Notes under the pieces: model-generated | Told to the model about the DNA's origin: nothing | What the model saw: the letters and a program-made list of their open reading frames with translations, nothing else | The model's database searches: none | NCBI GenBank assembly: GCA_016209665.1 | Contig: JACQVT010000355.1 | Coordinates: forward strand, 1-7,255 | DNA from: Planctomycetota bacterium | GTDB taxonomy: Bacteria; Planctomycetota; Phycisphaerae; UBA1845; PWPN01 | DNA length: 7,255 nt | Reading direction: 5' to 3' | Shown: piece after piece, positions 1-4,913 of the stretch | Layout of the letters: each line of letters begins with the position of its first letter | Position numbering within the stretch: the first letter of the stretch is position 1 | Made by a program: the position numbers and the translations under genes

Positions 1-277
1 ATGCCCACGGCGGCAGCCTCTCCGCGTCATCAGGCCGCACCAGCCAATGAATCTCCCGATCGACCACGTCGCTGTCGGCGATCGGGATGCCATGCGAACT
101 GAACGGCTTCGCGGTCTCAAGATTGACCTGGAAGGGAACGCGACTCGTCGCCGCCGCCGGAACGTACCGCTCCCCGACGGCCGCCATCGCCTCGGATAGC
201 CGCGACGACCGTCGGTCGTTCAAGGAAGCACACGAACACAACATCAAGCCCAGGATCGCGATCGCCGCTCGAGACAT
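1..277 (-). CDS. putative lipoprotein, N-terminal part (truncated by window edge)
   Basis: An open frame of 92 codons begins at the ATG complementary to 275-277 and leaves the window without a stop, so only the N-terminus is visible. The start is supported by GGAGGA six bases upstream. The first 16 residues, MSRAAIAILGLMLCSC, form a short basic n-region, a hydrophobic core and a cysteine cluster. Cys16 in LCS-C is the best lipidation candidate, with Cys at -2 being atypical, and Cys14 is a weaker one. The mature part seen is polar and has no domain I recognise. By inference it is an envelope-anchored protein of unknown function. It is the last minus-strand gene here, 103 bp after the DUF2442 gene. 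By my hand count about 19 of 92 codons end in A or T, much more than in the metabolic genes to the right. A short inverted repeat covers its ribosome-binding site. Confidence 0.62.
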   Translation of the reverse strand, partial: MSRAAIAILGLMLCSCASLNDRRSSRLSEAMAAVGERYVPAAATSRVPFQVNLETAKPFSSHGIPIADSDVVDREIHWLVRPDDAERLPPWA

Positions 278-279
278 GT

Positions 280-297
280 GACATCCTCCATGATGTC
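280..297 (-). promoter_or_regulatory. hairpin over the lipoprotein gene ribosome-binding site
   Basis: On the minus strand GACATC and GATGTC flank a six-base loop ATGGAG, giving a perfect 6-bp stem that ends two bases before the ATG of the lipoprotein gene. The GGAG of the Shine-Dalgarno sequence lies in the loop and its last GA in the stem. It could modulate translation, but a stem this short can arise by chance. Confidence 0.25.
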
Positions 298-380
298 CAA
301 CTCGACCAACGCCTTGTGGGTGTCGCTCCGGGCCGGAGGTGCCAGTACCGGCTTCTTCGAACCACGTCCGTCTCTCACTG

Positions 381-647
381 TCACCCGGCGCGCGACCCGA
401 CCAGCGGTCGGCTCTCCGCATACAGCACGTCCGGGCAGATGTCGGCCCCATTCGGCCACACGATGGTGCCGATCTCCGCGTTCACGCTGACCTGCCGAAA
501 GTACGCCAAATCCTTGAGCGGCTCAAACACCCCCTCCAGTGGAACCAGGTCTCTGATATTCACTTCCCGCTTCTCTCCTCCCTCGAAGGTGAGAGTCACC
601 ACGTACCCGCCGGCAGTCTCAACTTGCACCACGTCAGGGGACATCAT
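381..647 (-). CDS. DUF2442 domain protein
   Basis: An 88-residue protein matching the small DUF2442 family, recognised from its layout: an N-terminal beta segment (VVTLTFEGGEKREVNIRDL, about 16-34), a central PLKDLAYFRQVSVN stretch (43-56), and the hallmark TIVWPNGADICPDVLY (61-76). Members are typically 80-100 residues, so it looks complete. Their biochemistry is not established; some are suspected to work with a partner in toxin-antitoxin-like pairs. The start has two ATGs in tandem (647 and 644). GGAG at 653-656, overlapping the end of the preceding gene, serves either, at spacings of 5 or 8. Only two bases separate it from the stop of the DUF4160 gene, so the two are almost certainly co-transcribed and translationally coupled. 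About 18 of 88 codons end in A or T by hand count, unlike the neighbouring metabolic genes. Confidence 0.88.
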   Translation of the reverse strand: MMSPDVVQVETAGGYVVTLTFEGGEKREVNIRDLVPLEGVFEPLKDLAYFRQVSVNAEIGTIVWPNGADICPDVLYAESRPLVGSRAG

Positions 648-649
648 CC

Positions 650-910
650 TTACTCCAGAGGGGCGATCTCACTCAGTGCCCGTTGCGCCCGCGCCAACTC
701 CCAATTCCTTCTCAACTCCTGCTGATGGAGCGTGGCCCATTCGATCACCATTCCACGAACTCTCGGCGGCAAATCTCCATCCATGATGCGAAGGTCCTCG
801 ATCGCGATCCGGCCCTTGTGCCCGGCGTACCGTGCGTGGAAATGCGGGGCCTCACGCTCCGCGTAGTACATCGTCACCACGATGCCGAAGAACCGGCTGA
901 TCTCTGGCAT
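650..910 (-). CDS. DUF4160 domain protein
   Basis: An 86-residue protein of the DUF4160 family, recognised by the N-terminal MPEISRFFGIVVTMYY, the PHFHARY motif (22-28, with His23 and His25) and the GRIAIEDLRIMDGDLPPRV segment (33-51), followed by a helical C-terminus ending NWELARAQ...IAPL. The start at 910 is preferred over an in-frame ATG at 1018 because family members begin with M-P-x-I-S-R-F and AGGAG lies six bases upstream of it. The 36-residue extension from 1018 is unlike the family. The function is unknown; the histidine pair might bind a metal or act in catalysis, which is inference. It directly precedes the DUF2442 gene, a recurrent pairing in bacterial genomes that suggests a two-component module, possibly toxin-antitoxin. 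About 20 of 86 codons end in A or T. Confidence 0.88.
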   Translation of the reverse strand: MPEISRFFGIVVTMYYAEREAPHFHARYAGHKGRIAIEDLRIMDGDLPPRVRGMVIEWATLHQQELRRNWELARAQRALSEIAPLE

Positions 911-924
911 CCACGGCTCCTGCG

Positions 925-1011
925 TTAGCATTCCGGTACACTGCCCAACGGCCAGCCACATTCCGGGGCTTGCTCCGTCACCAACCTCGGCGGCCGTTGG
1001 ATCTGGCTCAT
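925..1011 (-). CDS. possible 28-residue small ORF upstream of DUF4160
   Basis: A minus-strand frame starts at the ATG complementary to 1009-1011 and ends with TAA at 925-927, encoding 28 residues beginning MSQIQRPPRL and ending GSVPEC. It has a strong GGAGG seven bases upstream of its ATG, better than expected for a random ORF, and its stop lies 14 bases before the DUF4160 start. The peptide is rich in Pro and Arg with two Cys (18 and 28) and resembles no family I know. It may be a leader peptide coupled to DUF4160, the remains of a decayed gene, or a chance Shine-Dalgarno match. Confidence 0.3.
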   Translation of the reverse strand: MSQIQRPPRLVTEQAPECGWPLGSVPEC

Positions 1012-1066
1012 GGATCAACCTCCGAGTGGTATTGTACCAAGTTCCGCTCGGAACAACGAGCGCGAG

Positions 1067-2470
1067 TCATCGGATCTGCCTCAGCCAGTCGTCGATGTGA
1101 GCGATGGTCCACGGCTCTCGCTGCTGGCGACTGAGCATGGCGTTGGCCGCGTCGTCGTTGATGAACCGCTCGGCCTTGGGGTCCCATCGGAGCTTGCGGC
1201 CGAGCTGCATCGCGATGTTGCCGATGTGGGCGATGGTGATCGTGCGATGGCCCGTCTCGGCCGGGGCGTAGCACGGCTTGTGGGCCTTCACGCAGTCGAT
1301 GAAGTTGCGATGCTCGCCGCCCTTCATCCCCTCGGTCCGCGGCACGACCTCGCTCGGCCGGTACAGGTGCACCTCTTCAGGCCCGATCTTCGAGTCGAGG
1401 ATCGCCGGATTGCTCGCCTGCAGCGGCCCGCGCCAGCCGTCAAAGCCGATCCAGCCGTCCGAGCCCTCGAAGCGGATGGCCGCCCCGCGGCTCACGACGT
1501 TCATCGTCACGCCGTTGGCGTAGCGGTAGTTGAGGTCTAACTCCTCGGCCGTGTTGAAAAGCGCCTCCCGCGGCGGGAACTTGCCAGTTCCCTCGACCTC
1601 GACCGGCCCGGTGGCCTCGGTGTCGTTGCCCCATTGGGCGAGGTCGATCATGTGGGCGCCCCAGTCGGTCAGCCGCCCGCCCGAATAATCCAGATTCCAG
1701 CGGAAGCTGCCGTGGCACCGGGCCGGACAGTACGGGGCCAGCGGCGCCTGGCCCAGCCACATCTCGTAGTTGAAGCCCTCAGGCACGGGCTGCACCTCGC
1801 GGTCGTCGAAGTTCTCGCCCCGCGTCTCGTTGCCCGCGGGCAGCGACACCCGGATGTGCCGGAGCTTGCCGATCCGGCCGCTGCGCACCAGCTCGCACAT
1901 ACGGATATAGCTGTCGATCGAGCGGTTCTCGGAGGAGGTCTGAAAGATGCGGTCCGTCTGCCGGATCACGTCGCACAGTTTGCGCCCCTCAGCCACGGTC
2001 AGCGTCAGCGGCTTCTCGCAGATGACGTGCTTGCCCGCCTTGGCGGCCATGATCGCCGGGATCACGTGCCAGTGATCCGGCGTGCAGATGTCCACCACGT
2101 CGATGTCCTTGCGGTGGATCAACTCGCGGAAGTCGCCGTGCGCCGCGCATCCTTTGTACTCGTTCTTGCCGAGGGCCGCGGAATAGTGCTCCTCGACGCG
2201 GGTCTTGCCCTTGGCCATCCGCTGCTCGTCCACGTCGCAGACCGCGATGACTTGGGCGTCGGGACAACGGAAGATCTGCGGCAGGTTCCACTCGACGCCG
2301 TGCGGCCCGCAGCCGATCAGCCCGTACACGATCCGATTGCTCGGGGCCACCGTGCCCGCCAGACCCATCGCCGGCGAACGAACCAGGTACGGCGCGACCG
2401 CGGCGCCGGTGGTGGCCGCCGCCACGGTCTTCAGGAAACGGCGGCGTGACGTGACTGCATCGCGACCCAT
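1067..2470 (-). CDS. Tat-exported Gfo/Idh/MocA family oxidoreductase
   Basis: A 467-residue NAD(P)-dependent sugar dehydrogenase-like protein. It starts with a twin-arginine signal: SRRRFLKT at 8-15, then a hydrophobic stretch to about 27, so it is predicted to be exported folded with its cofactor. The Rossmann domain follows, with IVYGLIGCGPHG (47-58) for dinucleotide binding and Asp79 after the second strand (VIAVCDVDEQR), which hints at NAD preference. The family hallmark CEKP is at 151-154, after DICTPDHWHVIPA. The C-terminal half has the conserved GGRLTDWGAHMIDLAQW (264-280) with His273 and Asp276 near the expected substrate site. Length and C-terminus match the large planctomycete-type group. 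The start has GGAGG seven bases upstream. It lies 43 bp behind nagB on the same strand and is probably co-transcribed, suggesting an aminosugar or related carbohydrate as substrate. The actual substrate cannot be read from the sequence. Confidence 0.93.
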   Translation of the reverse strand: MGRDAVTSRRRFLKTVAAATTGAAVAPYLVRSPAMGLAGTVAPSNRIVYGLIGCGPHGVEWNLPQIFRCPDAQVIAVCDVDEQRMAKGKTRVEEHYSAALGKNEYKGCAAHGDFRELIHRKDIDVVDICTPDHWHVIPAIMAAKAGKHVICEKPLTLTVAEGRKLCDVIRQTDRIFQTSSENRSIDSYIRMCELVRSGRIGKLRHIRVSLPAGNETRGENFDDREVQPVPEGFNYEMWLGQAPLAPYCPARCHGSFRWNLDYSGGRLTDWGAHMIDLAQWGNDTEATGPVEVEGTGKFPPREALFNTAEELDLNYRYANGVTMNVVSRGAAIRFEGSDGWIGFDGWRGPLQASNPAILDSKIGPEEVHLYRPSEVVPRTEGMKGGEHRNFIDCVKAHKPCYAPAETGHRTITIAHIGNIAMQLGRKLRWDPKAERFINDDAANAMLSRQQREPWTIAHIDDWLRQIR

Positions 2471-2513
2471 CGCGACACCTCCGCCGGACCGTCCGAACCG
2501 GGTCGGGCCCGGA

Positions 2514-3311
2514 TCACATCCGGCCGATCATCTGGGGCACCAGACGCTTTTTCTGCTCGTAGACCCAGCGGTAGTAGTCCGCCCGCTTCAGCTTCGAGCC
2601 GGCCGCGGCATCCAGGATCACCACCACCTCGCGGTGCATCTGCAAGACGCTCGCGCTGACCTGGGCGGTGATCGGTCCCTCGATCGCCTCGGCGATGATC
2701 GCCGCCTTGGCCTTCCCGTTGGCGATCAGAATGATCCGCTTGGCCTCCATGATTGTACCCACGCCCATGGTGATCGCGAACCGCGGCACCTCGGCCTCGT
2801 CCTTGAAGAACCGGGCGTTGTCCTTGATCGTCTCCTCGGTCAGCGTCTTGAGCCGGGTGCGAGAGCCCAACGACGAGCCCGGCTCGTTGAACGCGATGTG
2901 CCCGTCGCCGCCGATCCCCAGGATCTGGATGTCGATGCCGCCCGCGGCCTTGATCTGCTCCTCGTACCAGGCGCAGAACTCCACGACCGACTCGGCATGG
3001 CCGTAGGGCACGTGGATGTTGCCCGGCGGCACGTTGATGTGCTTGAACAGGTTCTCGTCCATGAAGTACCGATAGCTCTGGGGATGCGACGGGGGCAGCC
3101 CCAGGTACTCGTCGAGGTTGAACGTGACCACCTGGGAGAAGTCCAACCCCTCCTCCCGGTGCATCCGCACGAGTTCCTTGTACGTCCCGACGGGGGTCGA
3201 GCCCGTGGCCAGGCCGAGGACGCTGTTCGGCCGGCTCAGCAGTTGCTGGCGGATCAGGCTCGCGGCCAGCTTGCTCATGCTCTCGTAGTTCTCCGTGATA
3301 ATGACTTCCAT
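2514..3311 (-). CDS. nagB: glucosamine-6-phosphate deaminase
   Basis: A 265-residue cytosolic enzyme converting glucosamine-6-phosphate to fructose-6-phosphate and ammonia, the entry of aminosugars into glycolysis. The length nearly equals E. coli NagB (266). Visible motifs are the phosphate-binding LGLATGSTPVGTYKEL (32-47), FNLDEYLGL (64-72) with Asp67 matching E. coli Asp72, and GIGGDGHIAFNEPGSS (132-147) with Asp136, His138 and Glu143 matching the catalytic Asp141, His143 and Glu148. Ser146, Arg153 and Lys155 correspond to residues of the GlcNAc-6-P allosteric site in E. coli, so allosteric control is plausible. An upstream in-frame ATG at 3398 would add 29 residues unlike the family. The ATG at 3311 is chosen because it matches the E. 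coli N-terminus and has GGAGG four bases upstream. It is divergent from the GlmU-like gene and followed by the oxidoreductase. Confidence 0.96.
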   Translation of the reverse strand: MEVIITENYESMSKLAASLIRQQLLSRPNSVLGLATGSTPVGTYKELVRMHREEGLDFSQVVTFNLDEYLGLPPSHPQSYRYFMDENLFKHINVPPGNIHVPYGHAESVVEFCAWYEEQIKAAGGIDIQILGIGGDGHIAFNEPGSSLGSRTRLKTLTEETIKDNARFFKDEAEVPRFAITMGVGTIMEAKRIILIANGKAKAAIIAEAIEGPITAQVSASVLQMHREVVVILDAAAGSKLKRADYYRWVYEQKKRLVPQMIGRM

Positions 3312-3345
3312 GACGCCTCCCTGATGCGTACGACACTGAAACCCC

Positions 3346-3387
3346 GAGGCAGACCCCTGCCTCTTGTAAAGCCTCACTGTACGAGGC
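3346..3387 (-). promoter_or_regulatory. nagB leader with mutually exclusive hairpins
   Basis: In the predicted nagB 5' leader there are two adjacent hairpins. One is a perfect 7-bp stem GAGGCAG/CTGCCTC with a four-base loop (3346-3363); the other is GCCTC/GAGGC with a seven-base loop (3371-3387). Because the four arms share the same pentamer, the distal arms can also pair in other combinations (3346-3350 with 3371-3375, or 3359-3363 with 3383-3387). This is the geometry of an attenuator or switch, but no U-tract follows, so an effect on transcription termination is not shown. Confidence 0.35.
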
Positions 3388-3396
3388 TGTACAGCC
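3377..3396. promoter_or_regulatory. operator-like dyad between nagB and GlmU-like gene
   Basis: Three overlapping symmetries occur in 20 bp: the inverted repeat TGTAC-N6-GTACA (3378-3393), two direct CTGTAC copies ten bases apart (3377 and 3387), and the perfect 12-bp palindrome GGCTGTACAGCC (3385-3396). The site lies immediately downstream of the predicted nagB -10 box, where a bound repressor would block initiation. One-helical-turn spacing of the direct copies fits a dimeric or cooperative regulator. The regulator is not in the window and its family cannot be named. Confidence 0.4.
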
Positions 3397-3404
3397 AATG
3401 CCCC

Positions 3405-3432
3405 CTTATACCGTCTGCGGCCGGGAAATCAA
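3405..3432 (-). promoter_or_regulatory. predicted sigma70-type promoter of nagB
   Basis: On the minus strand TTGATT (3427-3432) is followed after 16 bases by TATAAG (3405-3410), matching four of six and five of six consensus positions. Initiation would fall near 3398, giving a leader of about 87 bases and placing the TGTAC dyad at the transcription start. An AT-rich patch (3437-3447) lies just upstream of the -35 and could act as an UP element. Confidence 0.45.
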
Positions 3433-3455
3433 AGGGTAATTATATAACCACCTCC

Positions 3456-3484
3456 TTGCGGAAACGACGCCGAATGCGTATACA
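3456..3484 (+). promoter_or_regulatory. candidate promoter of the GlmU-like gene
   Basis: TTGCGG (3456-3461) and TATACA (3479-3484) are separated by 17 bases. Both hexamers match the sigma70 consensus only partly (three and four of six), but no better pair is seen in the spacer. Initiation near 3491 would give a 60-base leader containing a short ORF and two small hairpins. Confidence 0.3.
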
Positions 3485-3515
3485 GGAGGTTCTGTCTCCC
3501 GCTGGGGAGGGCGTT

Positions 3516-3551
3516 GTGGTTTTCATTCCGGTCCTCTGGAGGACATCTTGA
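3516..3551 (+). CDS. possible leader peptide ORF overlapping the GlmU-like start
   Basis: A GTG-initiated frame encodes MVFIPVLWRTS and ends with TGA at 3549-3551, sharing a base with the ATG of the next gene (TGATG). It has GGGGAGG at 3504-3510, five bases upstream. The same frame stays open back to an ATG at 3474 (25 codons), but that start has a poor ribosome-binding site. The peptide is hydrophobic with one Trp and has no run of a regulatory amino acid. Its ribosomes would pass through the hairpin hiding the downstream Shine-Dalgarno sequence, so a coupling role is plausible; expression is unproven. Confidence 0.3.
   Translation: MVFIPVLWRTS
3531..3544 (+). promoter_or_regulatory. hairpin sequestering the GlmU-like gene ribosome-binding site
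   Basis: GTCCTC and GAGGAC form a perfect inverted repeat around TG; with a realistic four-base loop the stem is GTCCT/AGGAC. The GGAGG used by the GlmU-like gene (3538-3542) is inside it, eight bases before the ATG. Folded, it would hide the ribosome-binding site, and translation of the overlapping leader ORF would open it. Confidence 0.35.
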
Positions 3552-4813
3552 TGAAGCTCGTGGTTTTCGAGGACGATCAGTCCAGCCAGTTCCTGCCCAT
3601 CGCCTGGGTCCGCGCGGTGTTCGAGCTGAAATGCGGCGCGACGACCTTGATGGCCAAGATCGAGCGGGCCGCCGGCCGCACCGCCGATGCCTGCCTGGCC
3701 CGCGATTACCTCACCCGCGTCATCGGTCGACGGTACGGCAAACTGCGTGTCAACAATCTGGCGGCCACGAAGGGCGATGAGACGCTCTTCGTCAACGCCC
3801 GCGTCGGTGCCCACGGCCTGAAGATTCCCGCCGAGGCCGTCGCCGGGTGGCAGGGATCGGTGCTGGCGTTCTGGCGGACCCGAGGCGACGTTACCGGCAT
3901 CCGCGACTACGGCGGACTCACCGCCGCCGCCCGCAAGGCCGACAGCGCTGGGTACTCCGGCCCGTGGTTCGAGTACATCTGGGACCTGATGCTGGCCAGC
4001 CCGCACGAGATTGCGCACGACTTCGAGGCCGCCGGCCGCAGCGGCATCGACGGCGACATGCACGACAACGTCACCGTCTACGGGCCGCGCGAGCGGCTGT
4101 ACATCGGCCCCGAGGCCAACATCCAGCCCTTCGTCTGCATCGACACCCGCAACGGGCCGGTGACCATCGAGCCCGGCGTCGACGTACACCCGTTCACCCG
4201 GATCGAAGGGCCCTGCTACGTGGGCGCCAAGTCCATCCTGCTCGGAGCCAAGGTCCGCGAGGGATGCAGCATCGGACCGATGTGCCGCGTCGGCGGCGAG
4301 GTCGAGGAGAGCATCATCCACGGCTACTCCAACAAGTATCACGACGGCTTCCTCGGTCACGCCTACGTCGGCGAGTGGGTCAACCTCGGGGCCCTGACCA
4401 CCAACAGCGACCTCAAGAACGATTACTCGACGGTCAGTGTCATGCTGCCCGGCCACCAGACCATCGACACCGGCTCGACCAAGGTGGGCAGCTTCATCGG
4501 CGACCACGTCAAGACCAGCATCGGCACGCTGCTGAACACCGGCACGATCGTGGGCACGATGGCGGTCCTGGTGGCGACGGGCTCGCCGCTGCCCAAGTAC
4601 ATCCCGGCCTTCGCGTGGTTCCTCAACGGCGTCGTCAGCAAGGGCTTCGGGGCCAACGCCCTGATCGACACCGCCCGCACCGCGATGTCGCGGCGCAAGG
4701 TCGAGCTGAGCGCCGAGGACGAACAGGTGCTCCGGCACGTACACGAACTGACGGCCGAGGATCGCATGGAGTACGTGCGCAAGGGCCGCCGCATGTTGAC
4801 CAAGGGACGTTGA
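3551..4813 (+). CDS. GlmU-like bifunctional sugar nucleotidyltransferase / acyltransferase
   Basis: A 420-residue protein of the alternative bacterial GlmU group, thought to make UDP-GlcNAc from glucosamine-1-phosphate (N-acetylation plus uridylyl transfer) in the cytosol. The N-terminal domain (about 1-150) begins MKLVVFEDDQSSQFLPIAW with VRAVFELKCG (20-29) and LARDYLTRV (49-57). It lacks the classic GxGTRM loop of E. coli GlmU, as expected for this divergent nucleotidyltransferase type. From about 170 to 345 there is a left-handed beta-helix of hexapeptide repeats with the GlmU-like SNKYHDGFLGHAYVGEWVNLGA (260-281) and TNSDLKNDYSTV (284-295), the region that holds the acetyltransferase site. 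A C-terminal helical tail follows, with many Arg and Lys. The ATG at 3551 is chosen over a TTG one codon upstream; GGAGG lies eight bases before it. It is divergent from nagB, linking it to aminosugar metabolism. The exact substrate is inferred. Confidence 0.85.
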   Translation: MKLVVFEDDQSSQFLPIAWVRAVFELKCGATTLMAKIERAAGRTADACLARDYLTRVIGRRYGKLRVNNLAATKGDETLFVNARVGAHGLKIPAEAVAGWQGSVLAFWRTRGDVTGIRDYGGLTAAARKADSAGYSGPWFEYIWDLMLASPHEIAHDFEAAGRSGIDGDMHDNVTVYGPRERLYIGPEANIQPFVCIDTRNGPVTIEPGVDVHPFTRIEGPCYVGAKSILLGAKVREGCSIGPMCRVGGEVEESIIHGYSNKYHDGFLGHAYVGEWVNLGALTTNSDLKNDYSTVSVMLPGHQTIDTGSTKVGSFIGDHVKTSIGTLLNTGTIVGTMAVLVATGSPLPKYIPAFAWFLNGVVSKGFGANALIDTARTAMSRRKVELSAEDEQVLRHVHELTAEDRMEYVRKGRRMLTKGR

Positions 4814-4822
4814 CAACCCGGG

Positions 4823-4894
4823 GGGTCCGGCTCGATCGGATCGCCGCGCGGGCTTAAAGCCCGCGGCTCGTTGGGCCTCCGATCCTGCGGACCC
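4823..4894. repeat. nested inverted repeat (REP-like or structured spacer)
   Basis: Three inverted repeats are nested in this spacer: an outer GGGTCCG/CGGACCC (4823-4829 with 4888-4894), a middle GATCGGA/TCCGATC (4834-4840 with 4878-4884), and an inner hairpin CGCGGGC-TTAAA-GCCCGCG (4847-4865). They can fold as one long interrupted stem with small internal loops. The inner GC palindrome with an AT centre resembles dispersed palindromic elements common between genes in GC-rich genomes. No U-tract follows on the plus strand, so it is not a clear terminator, but it may reduce read-through or stabilise the upstream mRNA. Confidence 0.5.
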
Positions 4895-4897
4895 ATC

Positions 4898-4913
4898 CAG
4901 ACCAGGGAGTCTG
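4898..4913 (+). promoter_or_regulatory. small hairpin presenting the acyl-CoA synthetase ribosome-binding site
   Basis: CAGAC and GTCTG form a 5-bp stem with a six-base loop CAGGGA. The likely Shine-Dalgarno AGGGAG (4904-4909) is mostly in the loop, ten bases before the ATG at 4920. The spacing is long, and folding would shorten it in effect. This could be chance. Confidence 0.2.

Noticed and set aside
650..1018. Longer DUF4160 protein starting at 1018
   Set aside because: The 36-residue extension is unlike the family, and the ATG at 910 has its own well-placed AGGAG.
1041..1062. Terminator after the oxidoreductase gene
   Set aside because: Two overlapping hairpins exist (CGCTCG/CGAGCG at 1045-1062 and GTTCC/GGAAC at 1041-1054), only 4-12 bases past the stop, but no U-tract follows on the minus strand, so an intrinsic terminator cannot be claimed.
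1067..2470. GH109 glycosidase (NAD-dependent alpha-N-acetylgalactosaminidase) for the Gfo/Idh protein
   Set aside because: GH109 members share the fold, a Tat-like signal and the length, but the CEKP motif here is that of ordinary Gfo/Idh/MocA oxidoreductases rather than the EVPA-type sequence I recall for GH109. The call stays at family level.
3312..3398. glmS-type ribozyme or known riboswitch in the nagB leader
   Set aside because: The predicted leader is only about 87 bases and shows no recognisable ribozyme core; it has only simple hairpins.
2514..3398. Longer NagB starting at 3398
   Set aside because: The extra 29 residues do not match NagB, would be encoded across the operator and leader hairpins, and the ATG at 3311 gives the family's usual length.
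2205..3551. A 448-codon plus-strand frame across nagB and the oxidoreductase start
   Set aside because: It is antisense to two well-supported genes. Only its last codons (from 3516) are considered, as a separate leader ORF.
3440..4816. A 458-codon open frame on the minus strand across the GlmU-like gene
   Set aside because: Same antisense artefact of high GC3, with no recognisable motif, while the plus strand encodes a full hexapeptide-repeat protein.
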